A DNA stretch of 64,000 bases from Endozoicomonas sp. ISHI1 (GTDB taxonomy: Bacteria > Pseudomonadota > Gammaproteobacteria > Pseudomonadales > Endozoicomonadaceae), in assembly GCF_024606225.1 (NCBI RefSeq), contig NZ_JAGRPU010000012.1:93281-157280 (forward strand). The letters run 5' to 3'. Every line of letters begins with the position of its first letter. Positions within the stretch are counted from its first letter, which is position 1. Made by a program: the position numbers and the translations under genes. Of this stretch, positions 9,201 through 18,760 are shown one piece after another. The notes below the pieces were generated by a model. The model was not told where the DNA came from, ran no database searches, and saw only the letters and a program-made list of their open reading frames with translations.

Positions 9201-11152
9201 TCCACCTTGGATAAATCGCTGATACCCGCCAGCTGCAGGAATGAATTGTACCCATCCAGCAGCGCTTCCGCCCCATGAACCAGCCGGTTTACATTGTCCC
9301 GGGTCACCGCCAGTAGCTCTGAACGTTGCGGCGACATGCTCAGTTTTATCGGGTTTGCCAGACAATCCAGTCCACCACCGGGGGCAAAAAATGCCAGCAG
9401 CCGGGCATTTTGGTCCGTGAGCCACTGAAACCCCCTGGCGACCTGGCTGAATGTGCCTTCAGATGGGGACAAATCATCCCGTGACGGGACGGCTGTCGTT
9501 AAAGGTAAATCAGAAACAGCAGAGGACAGGCTTCTGAGACTGGCCAGTTTTTCGGTAATGTCACCGGCAACAATGAAGGCTCCTGGCTCATCTTTAAAGC
9601 GGGCGCAGGCCAGTGTCGCCTGTTGGCCATCCCGGGCGGCCAATGCCACAAACTCTTCACCAGCACGCATTAAGGTTATTTTTTCTTGTTTCAGGAAGAT
9701 CGCTACATGATCATTGAATCCTGCTTCGGCAAGGACAAAACCCCCTGCCCGCTTGATAAACTCTGGCTCAAGCATCCAATCTTCAGCGTGGTGTGCCACG
9801 ACAATGGCTCCCTCTGACATAGAGTCTGCGTCTCGTTCCCTGGCCAGCCAGAGGGGTCCGGTGCAGTAGCCTTCGCTGATACCCTCGCCAATGGCCAGAA
9901 TTTCTTCGGGTTCGGGTATAGGCATGGCAAAATCCATACCGCCAGAAAGCCGGGTAACAGGGCGCACCTGCAACAGGAACAGGCGATCCTGATGATCAAT
10001 GGCAAACTCCACATCAACGGGGCAGAGCAGAAGGTCTTCCAGCTCTGTCACCACCTCCCTGAGCTTTGCAACCATGGCATCACTGAGTTGCTGTCCAGCG
10101 TCGTTTGATTGAGCATCAGCATGATCAATTCTTGTTTCCGAATAGCCGTCATTGTTCTTGTGCAGGATGAAGTGACTTGAGAGCGTTCCGGGAAAGTATT
10201 GAGAGCTGACAGCCTCTTCTTTGCGATCCTTGCGATAAATATCAATGCGGTGTGGCGTGTTACCGGACTGCCCTGCCACAATGCCTCTGGGCTGGCCCTG
10301 TGTGTACTCAACCCTGACAGTATCATCCTGAAAGGCCTGAAAGCTCATGACGACCCCGCCGTATTTGCAATCAATACACTGCTGGATGACCAGCGCCATG
10401 GGTTGCGGTATACCTTCAGAGCATACTTCAGGCTGGTAAGCTGAAGCCATGACTTTAAGACAGGTTCGCAAAATATCCTCTTCTCCCTGAACTAAAGAGA
10501 GGTATTTACCCGCCTGGGCATCACCGTAGTTATCTTCATTGATGCCGGAACTGCGAACAATCACAGACCGTGATGTGGCAAGTCTGTCCAGCTGACTGCG
10601 CAGATCACCGATTTGTCGGGCCGCTTCAGAATCTTTAACCTGCTCGTAATAATCATCACTGGCAATAAATTTCGCCAGACCCGCCAGCCAGCTATTCCTT
10701 TTGGTCTGCTCTGAAGGTGGCAAGGCATTGAGACGTGCCCTGATCCTCGTCAGGCTGATCTCTGTCTCTGCCTCAAGTTCACAGTCAATCATGGGAAGGT
10801 AGCGGGCTAAACAATGGGTATCAAGAGGGTGCTGTTCAAGTGCATTCATGACCCGGGATGTCACACATTTGAATGGCGGAACAGACAGATCTGCTGTTTT
10901 CATGCGCCACAAAAACAGCCCCTTACCCCCCAGTTCTTCCCGGTTGGGGGGTGTCTGATCTGAAACAGATAAACTGCAGAGACGCTTGGCTAAAGGCGTT
11001 TCGCAGGTCGAAACGCCACTGGGATCAGAATCATCGAGATACCTTTTGGGTGAACTATCAGCCCCTTTGGATGGGCTGCCAGCCCAGATATTCTGACTTG
11101 CATAAGTTGTCAGGATTCGATCATTCGATTTATCAGAATTAGTATTAAACAT
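6260..11152 (-). CDS. P3: extra-long dikinase-like protein with duplicated C-terminal module
   Basis: At 1630 residues this is about 400 longer than any other member. The start is ATG 11152 with AAAAGGG upstream. Lys77 sits in GGKG (followed by Leu, not the usual Met), Arg200 in VRSSG, His482 in GFNDHVAI. The module beginning at about residue 704 (QALNPGKAEQ, then VHELIFALHQRF) and running to the first DUF4116-type repeats (VSERLKRDKQVVL, about 1105) starts again at about 1110 as KALNLWKTEEVRRVNDLIF and runs to the end. The two modules differ at many positions, so the duplication is not very recent. The second carries the full repeat tail, ending FIEAAKKRNSEVSQYLM. The frame is open through the joint, which argues for a real in-frame fusion, probably by recombination between neighbouring paralogues with loss of the second N-terminal half. 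Confidence 0.9.
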   Translation of the reverse strand: MFNTNSDKSNDRILTTYASQNIWAGSPSKGADSSPKRYLDDSDPSGVSTCETPLAKRLCSLSVSDQTPPNREELGGKGLFLWRMKTADLSVPPFKCVTSRVMNALEQHPLDTHCLARYLPMIDCELEAETEISLTRIRARLNALPPSEQTKRNSWLAGLAKFIASDDYYEQVKDSEAARQIGDLRSQLDRLATSRSVIVRSSGINEDNYGDAQAGKYLSLVQGEEDILRTCLKVMASAYQPEVCSEGIPQPMALVIQQCIDCKYGGVVMSFQAFQDDTVRVEYTQGQPRGIVAGQSGNTPHRIDIYRKDRKEEAVSSQYFPGTLSSHFILHKNNDGYSETRIDHADAQSNDAGQQLSDAMVAKLREVVTELEDLLLCPVDVEFAIDHQDRLFLLQVRPVTRLSGGMDFAMPIPEPEEILAIGEGISEGYCTGPLWLARERDADSMSEGAIVVAHHAEDWMLEPEFIKRAGGFVLAEAGFNDHVAIFLKQEKITLMRAGEEFVALAARDGQQATLACARFKDEPGAFIVAGDITEKLASLRSLSSAVSDLPLTTAVPSRDDLSPSEGTFSQVARGFQWLTDQNARLLAFFAPGGGLDCLANPIKLSMSPQRSELLAVTRDNVNRLVHGAEALLDGYNSFLQLAGISDLSKVEPWLDELPQLTNRFKALKETIQSELKSVIQPVQAPEEGQLSFRQWVLACRQLQSSLQALNPGKAEQVLSVHELIFALHQRFVKALAPVALASGQGKISRIWPVTYADCRTPGGPVKKVPLFSRSCKASLVRSECPATVIIMDDALIVNLELGHHVGLIELLEHAEGGKGRTLRLKFSDRFKRADGSDGPGKLKRMWFLTQLLKAINLDEHADSMKFSCNAVAGEIIVECSHMKSREIMPEAFIKLITALSVIKNLDEVLKSTAIFEGVQWSFNSLVHHLDSDVTTEAYRFAFEHCLFLIVHYAQYYINRDCFRLLIQLLNNHQKEFIHHSRRFFESIHTPLEVLMSDEIAEDTRKELLQHFLLLEPDKATPLFEDVYDLGDQYFVVNPSCSCSVDFEVPPAHSLRVNRENIKNVLRRQGLKYASQRVRNDKDLVLATIAVYPYNLKYVSERLKRDKQVVLSCFKALNLWKTEEVRRVNDLIFELHGFLIKARVPVTRASALSVLSRDNSFIYVDCTTPGGSSKKLTILSPSCRASLRESRPLTGTVISMDHTLIVNFELSGFAGFIELLENEEEGEGGTLRLKFSENFYRTDGSDAPGKLKRMWFLVQLLKAMELDKNADSMKSGCNAAAAEVIVKCPRMTSRQAMEGAFVKLITALQTVNWLDWDFLSSSGIFEGDQWNLNLLAQRLDSDVAAEANRFAFQHCLLLMADTYRYGIDRGCYQLLNNHLKQFIDHCHRLVKSKDNLREMFMSDELPEDIRRELLHHFLLLHPGKANRWVDLVYPHLKDHYFVIKPSSGYNLNFDFLPVQSLGDHKEKLRNVLLKDGLKYASQRICNDKDLVLATVALHPYSLEYVSEELKGIAEVVMLAIARDGYHLQYASPTLRDDEKVVIAAVANSLGALQYASERIRSDRNIIKTLITVNINCLMYVDKTVLQDHDYMLDLIEKDAHAFTFVAIGLKHDEAFIEAAKKRNSEVSQYLM

Positions 11153-11331
11153 TGTGATATCCCTTTTATAATATCCATCCGTGATTCAATGGCTGGCACA
11201 TCAATAAGCTTCTCTTATTCGGCCATGATTTTTTATAAATATCAGCCTTCAGTCTGAAGCAGGCACAAGGAAAAACGACAGTAACCTGTTAATTCAAGAT
11301 TGTCAGAATAGATCAGACCTTATTCACAAAA

Positions 11332-14300
11332 TTACCGGCCTTGTTTAAAAGCAGAGAATTCATCATGCAGCCTTTGACTGGCATATAGAAGCCCATTCTC
11401 CAGAAAGGCTTTCTTGACTTTTTCTTTATGTTCGCTGAACGGCTGATCAGGTGAAATAACAAACTTCAGTTCGTAATCTTCTGATGGATCGATAATAAAG
11501 CTTTTACCCCTCAAATGAGGATACACATCCTCAACCAATGGGATAGTCCACCTGGGATCTAATAATAACAAATGATGAAAGAGTTCCCTGCGGGTGTCCT
11601 CAGCGATATCATCACTTATTAGCACTTTCTCTAAAGAATTCTCCAAATTAGTTAAGCGTCGACAATGATCAATAAATTGCAGTTGGTGGTGGTTTAATAA
11701 CCGATAGCAACTGGGAAGAATGTCATATTGGATACTACAAACCATTAAGAAAAGACAATTTTGGAAGGCGAATCTATCAGCTTCTGTCACAACATCACTA
11801 TCAAGGCGTTGTGCAAGCAGGTTAAAGTTCCACTGAACTTCTTCAAAAATGCGTGTTTCCTCTAAAAAAAGATCCAGATTCCGAACAGACTTTAACGCTG
11901 TTATCAATTTTTCAAAAGCTTCCTGCATGGTTTCAGGTGATGTCATCCGGGGGCATTCGACGATAATTTCTCCTGCAACGGCATTGCAGCTCAGCTTCAT
12001 GCAATCAGCATGTTTATCCAGATCGATGGCTTTTAGTAACTGCACCAGAAACCACATGCGTTTCAACTTGCCGGAGTCATCACTACCATCAGGGCTACAA
12101 AATGTGTCAGAAAATGTTAGCCGCAAAGTTCGTCCTTTTCCCCCCTCTGCTTGTTCGAGCAGCTCAATCAAGCCCAAATGTTCTCCAAACTTCATGTTAA
12201 CAATCAGGGCACCCTTCATACTGGCGACCGTCGCTCTGCGCACAAATTCTTTGAGGAATGTTTTGCAGGACTCACTCAACAGCGGTGCCGTTTCACCAGG
12301 GGCCGAGCACTGAACATAGGTGACGTTGCCATCGGTAGATATCCTGCCCTGACGCGAAGTCAGAGTGACCGATGCCAGTGCCCTTACGAAGCGCTGATGC
12401 AGGGCAAAAATCAGCTCATGGACACTTTGAACCCGGTCAGCTCCATCATGGTTGAGTACTTGAAGACGGGATTGTAGCTTTTGACAGGCAGCCAACCACT
12501 GACGAAACGATACCTGCCTTTTTTCAAAGGCCTGCACAGGAAGAATGATACTCTCTAACACTGATCGGATGGTCTTTTTCAGCGTCACGAACCGATTGTT
12601 CAGGAGCGGAAATTCATCTTGCAATAACTTAACCTGCGTTGAACAGACTTTTCCAGCCAGCCGTAAGAATGCCTGGTAACCCTTCAACAGGGCTTCAGCC
12701 CCATGAATCAGTCTGTTTACGCTGTCCCTGGTCTCTGCCATTAGCTCCGAACGCTGCGGCGACATGCTCAGACTTACCGGGTTTGCCAGACAATCCAGTC
12801 CACCACCGGGAGTAAAAAATGCCAACAGACGGGCATTTTGATCCGTGAGCCATTGAAAGCCGCTGGCAATCTGCCGGAATGTATCTTCAGGGGGTGACAT
12901 ATCATCCCGTGACGGGACGGCTGTCGTTAAAGGTAAATCAGAAACAGCAGAGGAGAAGCTTCTGCGACTGGCCAGTTTTTCGGTAATGTCACCGGCAACA
13001 ATGAAGGCTCCGGGCTCACCTTTAAAGCGGGCACAGGCCAGTGTCGCCTGTTGGCCATCCTGAACGGCTAATGTCTCAAACTGACCATCAGCCAGCATCA
13101 AAGTTTTTCGTTTCTGTCTCATGACGATTGCTACATGATCATTGAATCCTCCTTCAGCGAGGACAACCCCCCCTGCCCGCTTCAGGAACTCAGGCTCAAG
13201 CATCCAGTCTTCAGCGTGTCGGGCCACGATAATAGCTCTCTCTGGCATAGAGCCAGCCTCTTGTTTTTTGGCCAGCCAGATGGGTCCGGTGCAGAAGCCT
13301 TCACTGACGGTCTGTCCAATGACCAGAGACTCTTCGGGTATAGGCAGGGCAAAATCCATGCCGCCAGGGAGCCGGGTTACAGGCCGCACCTGCAACAAAA
13401 ACAGGCGGCCCTGATGATCAATGGCAAACTCCGCATCCACGGGGCAGAGCAACAGGTCTTCCAGCTTTGTCAGCGCCTCCCTGAGTTCTGAAATCGTTTT
13501 ATCACTGAGTGGTTGTTCATCGTCGTTTGATTGAGCATCGGCATCAAAAATTTCTTTTTCCGAGTAGCCGTTGTCGTTTTTGTGCAGGATGAAGTGACTT
13601 GAGATCTTCCCGGGAACGAATTGATAATGGTCAGTTTCTTCTTTGCGATCCTCGCGAAAAATATCAATGCGGTGGGGTGTGTTGCCAAACTGCCCTGCGA
13701 CCACGCCTTTGGGTTGTCCGGGAGTGAACTCAATCCTGACGGTATCATCCTGAAAAGATTGATAGCTCATGGCGACCCCGCCATATCGGCAATCCAGGCA
13801 GTGTTGGATAATCAACGCCATGGGTTGCGGTATACCTTCGGAACAGACTTCAGGCCGGTAACCTGAGGCCATGGCCTTAAGGCAGGTTCTTAATACATCG
13901 TCTTCTCGCTGAACGACAGAGAGGTATTTGCCCGCCTGGGCATCGCCGTAGTTGTCTTCGTTGATGCCGGAACTGCGGACAATCACCGGCTGTGATGTAG
14001 AGAGCTGACGGCGCAGCTCCCTGATTTGTTGGGCCGCCTCAGAATCTTTAACCTGTTCGTAATAGTCATCACTGGCAACAAATTGTGCCAGCTCCGCCAG
14101 CCAGCTATCCCTCTTGGCTTGATCTGAAGGCGGCAAACCATTGAGGTATTCCCGTATGTTCGCCAGGCTGGTCTCTGACCCCGGTTCAAGGACGATCCAG
14201 GGAAGGCAGCGTTCTGAACGACGGGTATCCAAAAGATGTTGTTCAAGCGCATTCATGACTTGAGCAGTAACACATTCGAAGGGTGGAACAAGCAGACCGG

Positions 14301-14565
14301 CTTTCTTCATGCGCTGCAAAAACATGCCCTTGCCGCCAAGTTGTTCCCGGTTGGCGGGACAACAATCTGCAGCCTGTGCCAAAACGGGTGAACGGCAGGT
14401 GCGACCGTCTATCGGCGTTCGGTCGGGTACGCCACCGGGATCAGGCTCACTGAAATACCTTTTGGGTGAACTATTAGCCCCTTCGAATGGACTGCCAGCC
14501 CTCTCATTGGAATCAGTTGTCAGGCTTTGAGGATTTGATATGTCAAAAGTAGTATCAGGTAACAT
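11332..14565 (-). CDS. P4: dikinase-like protein, short-tail form
   Basis: This is a 1077-residue member. ATG 14565 has GGGAGGG 8 bases upstream. Its N-terminus (MLPDTTFDISNPQSLTT) is nearly that of P5 and P11, marking these three as close at the 5' end. Catalytic-type residues: Lys79, Arg197, His477 (GFNDHVAI). Instead of DVEFAID it reads DAEFAID, keeping the acidic Glu. The protein stops just after the first tail repeat (LLYASQRLHDEFSAFKQGR), so most of the DUF4116-type repeats seen in P5 are missing. Unlike P2, I found no decayed tail downstream. Loss of the tail with an intact core suggests the repeats are dispensable or modulate specificity. Confidence 0.9.
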   Translation of the reverse strand: MLPDTTFDISNPQSLTTDSNERAGSPFEGANSSPKRYFSEPDPGGVPDRTPIDGRTCRSPVLAQAADCCPANREQLGGKGMFLQRMKKAGLLVPPFECVTAQVMNALEQHLLDTRRSERCLPWIVLEPGSETSLANIREYLNGLPPSDQAKRDSWLAELAQFVASDDYYEQVKDSEAAQQIRELRRQLSTSQPVIVRSSGINEDNYGDAQAGKYLSVVQREDDVLRTCLKAMASGYRPEVCSEGIPQPMALIIQHCLDCRYGGVAMSYQSFQDDTVRIEFTPGQPKGVVAGQFGNTPHRIDIFREDRKEETDHYQFVPGKISSHFILHKNDNGYSEKEIFDADAQSNDDEQPLSDKTISELREALTKLEDLLLCPVDAEFAIDHQGRLFLLQVRPVTRLPGGMDFALPIPEESLVIGQTVSEGFCTGPIWLAKKQEAGSMPERAIIVARHAEDWMLEPEFLKRAGGVVLAEGGFNDHVAIVMRQKRKTLMLADGQFETLAVQDGQQATLACARFKGEPGAFIVAGDITEKLASRRSFSSAVSDLPLTTAVPSRDDMSPPEDTFRQIASGFQWLTDQNARLLAFFTPGGGLDCLANPVSLSMSPQRSELMAETRDSVNRLIHGAEALLKGYQAFLRLAGKVCSTQVKLLQDEFPLLNNRFVTLKKTIRSVLESIILPVQAFEKRQVSFRQWLAACQKLQSRLQVLNHDGADRVQSVHELIFALHQRFVRALASVTLTSRQGRISTDGNVTYVQCSAPGETAPLLSESCKTFLKEFVRRATVASMKGALIVNMKFGEHLGLIELLEQAEGGKGRTLRLTFSDTFCSPDGSDDSGKLKRMWFLVQLLKAIDLDKHADCMKLSCNAVAGEIIVECPRMTSPETMQEAFEKLITALKSVRNLDLFLEETRIFEEVQWNFNLLAQRLDSDVVTEADRFAFQNCLFLMVCSIQYDILPSCYRLLNHHQLQFIDHCRRLTNLENSLEKVLISDDIAEDTRRELFHHLLLLDPRWTIPLVEDVYPHLRGKSFIIDPSEDYELKFVISPDQPFSEHKEKVKKAFLENGLLYASQRLHDEFSAFKQGR

Positions 14566-14879
14566 CAGGATATCCCTCCCATGTTATTATTCATCCATGA
14601 TTTAATTGCTAACGCATAAAGCAATCACTTCCTTTTGACAATGAAGTTTTTATAAAGTTCAGTCGACAGTCTGAAGCACGCAACAGGCAAAACGAAAGAT
14701 AATTAAATCACAGGGACTTCCTTGTCTTTTTTTTGCATCGAACTCACGTTGAAAAAGAAAATCCGCAATGGTATGACGAACTCCTTCTTAGCGACCATAT
14801 TGATGCCAGCCAGAAGAGGTTTTAAGAGGCTTTGCCAGTGAATTCAAGCTTTGTCTCGAAATTGTCCCCTACAGAGAGA
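14566..14879. other. P4/P5 gap, partly unique sequence
   Basis: The right-hand half-function here is the P4 upstream region: the first ~130 bases match other family gaps, with the TATAAA-type box at 14647-14660. From about 14700 to 14870 the sequence is unlike any other gap in the window. A 31-codon minus-strand frame (MVAKKEFVIPLRIF) is present but I recognise nothing in it. No clear terminator hairpin. Confidence 0.4.
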
Positions 14880-17800
14880 TCAGACTTTATTCGCAGATTT
14901 CCTGACGTATTGACGAACTTCAGAGTTTCTTTGTCTTGCTGCCTCAATAAAAGTTTCATCATGTTTAAGCCCGGGAGCAACATGTTCGAAAGCACGGGGA
15001 TTTTGTTTAATTAACTCCAGCATATATTCGCGATCATTCAATACTATTTCACTGGCACAATTCAAGTTATCAATATCATCATCGATTACCATTTGAATAA
15101 TGTTTTTATCGCTTCGGAGTCTTTCACTTGCATACTCAAGAGCTCTTGGATAATGAGCGATAGCGAACTTTACAATCTCTTCATTATCCTTAATTTTCGG
15201 GCCGGCATACATCAGAAAAACGCCACATTGGGTGATTGCGGTCAAGGCAACCTCTTCATCATCTTTCAATTCTTCACTAGCATATTTAAGGTTTATTGGA
15301 CGTGCTGCAATGAAAGGTAATACAAAGTCTTTATCATTTAGAACCCGTTGGCTGCCATATTCCAGTCCATGCTTTAGCAAGGATTTTTTGATCTTTTCTT
15401 TATTTTCCGAAAGCGACTGCTCCGGAGGAACATCAAAACTTAGCCTGTAACTGTACGATGATGGTTTTACAACATAGCATTGACCTCTCAAATCGAGATA
15501 AACATCCTCAACCAATGGAGTAGCGTTTTTGGCATCCAAGAATAACAGATGATGTAAAAGATCCCTGCGGGTTTCCTCAGCAATCTCATTGCTCATTAAT
15601 ATCTCCCGAAAACTGCCCACCGATTTACCACGGCACTCTGCTAACCGCTGAGCACAATTAACAAACTGTTTGTGGTTGGGTAATAACTTGAAACAATCAG
15701 GAGTGGAGTCGATATTCTTCTTATAATACATTGAGAAAAGACAATGTTGAAAGGCAAACCTGTAAGCCTCTGTCGCAATATCACCATTAAGACGTTGCGT
15801 GAGCAAGCTAAAGTTCCATTGATCTCCTTCAAAAACGGCAATCCTATCCATGTAAGAATCCAGATTATACATGGCACTTAACGCAGTTATCAGTTTTGCA
15901 AAGGCTTCCTGCATGGTTTCAGTGGTTGACATTCGAGGGCACTCGACGAGAATCTCTCCCGCAACCGCGTTGAAACTCACTTTCATGCTATCAGAATTTT
16001 TATCCAGTTCGAGTGCTCTCAGTAACTGCACCAGAAACCACATACGCTTTAACTTGCCTTTTCTATCAATACCATCAGATATATAAAACTGGTCAGAGAA
16101 TTTCAGGCGTAAGGTTCGTTCTTTCCCCCCCTCTGCGCATTCAAGTAACTCGATAAGGCAAACATGACTGCCAAGCTTCAGGTTAACAATCAAGACATCA
16201 TCCATGATGACGACAGTTCCTGAACACCCTAACTCTGCGATTGATACTTTGCAGGACGGCCTCAATAGCGGCGCCTTTTCAATTGGGTTACTCAGGGCCG
16301 TGCAATCGACATAGGTGATGTGCTTTTCCGAAGATATGCTACCCTGACCAGAAGCCAGAGTAAGCGGCGCCAGTGCGTTTACAAAACGCTGATGGAGGGC
16401 AAAAATCAGCTCATGGACACTACGGACCTGCTCAGCTTCCCCGGGTTTGAGCGCCTGAAGAGAGGATTGCAGCTCGCGGCAGGCGGCCAGCCACCCACGA
16501 AATGATACCCGCCCTTCTTTACCGACTTGCAGTGGCTGGATGATACACTCTAACCCTGATCGGATGGTCTGCTTCAGTGTCCCAAACCGGTTGATCAATG
16601 GCGGTAATTCATCCAGCATTGGCTGGATCTGGGGTACAGAGTTATTATCAGCCAGCCGCAAGTATGCCCCGTACCCATCCAGTAGTGCTTCAGCTCCATG
16701 AACCAGCCGATTTACGCTGTCCCTGATCTCTGCCAGTAACTCTGAACGCTGCGGCGACATGCTCAGTTTTATCGGGCTTGTCAGACAATCCAGTCCACCA
16801 CCGGGTGTAAACAATGCCAACAGGCGGGCATTTTGATCGTTGAGCCACTGAAAACCGCTGGCGACCAGGCAGAATGTCTCTTCAGGGAGAGACAAATCAT
16901 CCCGTGAAGGGACGGCTTTTACTAACGGAACATCAGAAAAAGCAGGAGACAGGCTTGTGTGACTGGCCAGTTTTTCGGTAAGGTCGCCGACAACAATAAA
17001 GGCACCGGGCTTGCCGTTAAAGCGAGCACAGGCCAACGTCACCTGTTGTCCATCCTGAGCGGCCACAGCCTCATACTTTTTACCGGCTAGCATCAGGGTC
17101 TTTCCTTCCTGTTTCATAAGAATCGCGACATGATCATTGAATCCGGCTTCGGCCAGGACAAACCCCCCTGCCCGCTCAAGGAACTCAGGCTCAAGCATCC
17201 ACTCTTCAGCGTGGTGGGCCACGACAATGGCTCCCTGTGGTATAGAGCCTGCCTTTTGTTTTTTGGCCGGCCAGACGAGTCCGGTGCAATAGCCTTCGCT
17301 GATGGCTTCGCCAATGGCCAGACTGTCTTCGGGCATGGACATGGCAAAATCCATACCGCCAGAGAGTCGGGTTATGGGGCGCACCTGCAACACGAACAGG
17401 CAACCCTGATGATCGATGGCAAACTCCACATCCACGGGGCAGAGCAAGAGGTCTTCCAGCTTTGGCACCACCTTCCTGAGTTCTGAAACCGTGTTATCAC
17501 TGAGTTTTTGCCCACCGTCGTCTGATTGAGCATCCGCATCATCAATTCTTGTTTCAGAATAACCGTTATTATCCTTGTTTTTGCGAAGGATGAAGCAGCT
17601 TGAAACCGTTCCGGGAAAGTATTGAGAGCTGTCAGCGCCTTTTTTACGAAAAATATCAATACGGTGGGGCATGTTACCGGACTGACCTGCCACTGCGCCT
17701 CTGGGCTGACCGGGTGTGTACTCAACCCTGATGGTATCATCCTGAAAAGACTGAAAGCTCATGACGACCCCACCATATTGGCAGTCGATGCACTGCTGCA

Positions 17801-18563
17801 TGATCAGTGCCATGGGTGGTGGTATAACTCCGGGACAGACTTCAGGCCGGTAACCTGAGGCCATGACCTTAAGGCAGGTTCGCAAAACATCGTCTTCTCC
17901 CTGAACTTCAGAGAGGTATTTGCCCGCCTGGGCATCGCCGTAGTTATCTTCGTGGATGCCAGAACTGCGGACAATCACCGGCTCTGATGTGGAGAGCTGA
18001 TGGCGCAGATCCCTGATTTGTCCGGCCACTTCGGAATTTTTAACCTGTTCGTAATAGTCATCACTGGCAACAAATTGTGCCAGATCCGCCAGCCAGCTAT
18101 CCCTTTTGGCTTGCTCTGAAGGCGGCAAGTCATTGAGGTATTTCCGAATGTTCGCCAAGCTGATCTCTGCCCCCGGTTCAAGGACGATCCAGGGAAAACA
18201 GCGGTCTGAAAGACAGGTATCCAGAGGGTGTTGTTCAAGCACATTCATGACCTGAGCAGTAACACATTCGAAGGGGGGAACAGGAAGATCGGCTTTCTTC
18301 ATGCGCTGTAAAAACATGCCCTTGCCGCCAAGTTGCTCCCGGTTGGCGGGACAACAATCTGCAGCCTGTACCAAAACGGGCGAACGGCAGGTGCGATCCC
18401 CTATCGGCGTTGGGTCGGGAACGCCACTGGGATCAGGCTCAATGAAATACCTTTTGGGTGAACTATTAGCCCCTTCGAATGGACTGCCACCCCCAGCCTT
18501 CTCATTGGAATCAGTTGTCAGGCTTTGGGGATTTGATATGTCAAAAGTAGTATCAGCTAACAT
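14880..18563 (-). CDS. P5: dikinase-like protein with full DUF4116-type tail
   Basis: This 1227-residue protein is a good reference for the complete architecture. ATG 18563 is preceded by GGGAGAGATATCCTG. Lys81 (GGKG), Arg199 and His478 are present; just after the Arg motif it has GIHEDNYGD where all others have GINEDNYGD. The VEFAID and LQVRPITR motifs are intact, although the latter is FVLQ rather than FLLQ. The unassigned region runs about 535-1060. The tail contains six ~25-residue repeats, among them LEYGSQRVLNDKDFVL, LKYASEELKDDEEVAL and LEYASERLRSDKNII, ending FIEAARQRNSEVRQYVRKS. Such repeats are known mainly as DUF4116, of unknown function, common in intracellular or host-associated bacteria. 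Confidence 0.9.
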   Translation of the reverse strand: MLADTTFDISNPQSLTTDSNEKAGGGSPFEGANSSPKRYFIEPDPSGVPDPTPIGDRTCRSPVLVQAADCCPANREQLGGKGMFLQRMKKADLPVPPFECVTAQVMNVLEQHPLDTCLSDRCFPWIVLEPGAEISLANIRKYLNDLPPSEQAKRDSWLADLAQFVASDDYYEQVKNSEVAGQIRDLRHQLSTSEPVIVRSSGIHEDNYGDAQAGKYLSEVQGEDDVLRTCLKVMASGYRPEVCPGVIPPPMALIMQQCIDCQYGGVVMSFQSFQDDTIRVEYTPGQPRGAVAGQSGNMPHRIDIFRKKGADSSQYFPGTVSSCFILRKNKDNNGYSETRIDDADAQSDDGGQKLSDNTVSELRKVVPKLEDLLLCPVDVEFAIDHQGCLFVLQVRPITRLSGGMDFAMSMPEDSLAIGEAISEGYCTGLVWPAKKQKAGSIPQGAIVVAHHAEEWMLEPEFLERAGGFVLAEAGFNDHVAILMKQEGKTLMLAGKKYEAVAAQDGQQVTLACARFNGKPGAFIVVGDLTEKLASHTSLSPAFSDVPLVKAVPSRDDLSLPEETFCLVASGFQWLNDQNARLLALFTPGGGLDCLTSPIKLSMSPQRSELLAEIRDSVNRLVHGAEALLDGYGAYLRLADNNSVPQIQPMLDELPPLINRFGTLKQTIRSGLECIIQPLQVGKEGRVSFRGWLAACRELQSSLQALKPGEAEQVRSVHELIFALHQRFVNALAPLTLASGQGSISSEKHITYVDCTALSNPIEKAPLLRPSCKVSIAELGCSGTVVIMDDVLIVNLKLGSHVCLIELLECAEGGKERTLRLKFSDQFYISDGIDRKGKLKRMWFLVQLLRALELDKNSDSMKVSFNAVAGEILVECPRMSTTETMQEAFAKLITALSAMYNLDSYMDRIAVFEGDQWNFSLLTQRLNGDIATEAYRFAFQHCLFSMYYKKNIDSTPDCFKLLPNHKQFVNCAQRLAECRGKSVGSFREILMSNEIAEETRRDLLHHLLFLDAKNATPLVEDVYLDLRGQCYVVKPSSYSYRLSFDVPPEQSLSENKEKIKKSLLKHGLEYGSQRVLNDKDFVLPFIAARPINLKYASEELKDDEEVALTAITQCGVFLMYAGPKIKDNEEIVKFAIAHYPRALEYASERLRSDKNIIQMVIDDDIDNLNCASEIVLNDREYMLELIKQNPRAFEHVAPGLKHDETFIEAARQRNSEVRQYVRKSANKV

Positions 18564-18700
18564 CAGGATATCTCTCCCATGTCATTACTCATCCATAACT
18601 TAATCGCTATGGCATAAACCGATTACCTGACTTTTGACAATGATGTTTTTATAAAGTTCACTCGCCAGCCTGAAGCACGCATAACGAAAAACAACAATAA
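18564..18700 (-). promoter_or_regulatory. Conserved upstream box of the family (representative: P5)
   Basis: On the minus strand a GAACTTTATAAAAAC box (18646-18660) lies about 85 bases before the P5 ATG. TATAAA would serve as a -10; GCTTCA lies 17 bases further upstream but is a poor -35. A second conserved block, roughly CATTGTCAAAAG, follows. Equivalent boxes: P1 2098-2110, P2 6156-6170, P3 11229-11241, P4 14647-14660, P6 22104-22117, P8 28854-28869, P10 remnant 33214-33229, P11 37804-37820, P12 41281-41295, P13 45129-45142, P14 48863-48880, P15 52903-52917, P16 56839-56852, P17 60768-60780. P7 and P9 lack it. Whether it is a promoter or only inherited repeat sequence is not shown. Confidence 0.4.
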
Positions 18701-18760
18701 GCTGACAACACGGCTTGTGCCGGTCAACAATATCAGAGTTAATCGATCCTTATTTGCCAA

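Noticed and set aside
14700..14870. Short minus-strand frame MVAKKEFVIPLRIF as a possible transposase fragment
   Set aside because: Only 31 codons and no recognisable motif; kept as unassigned gap sequence.
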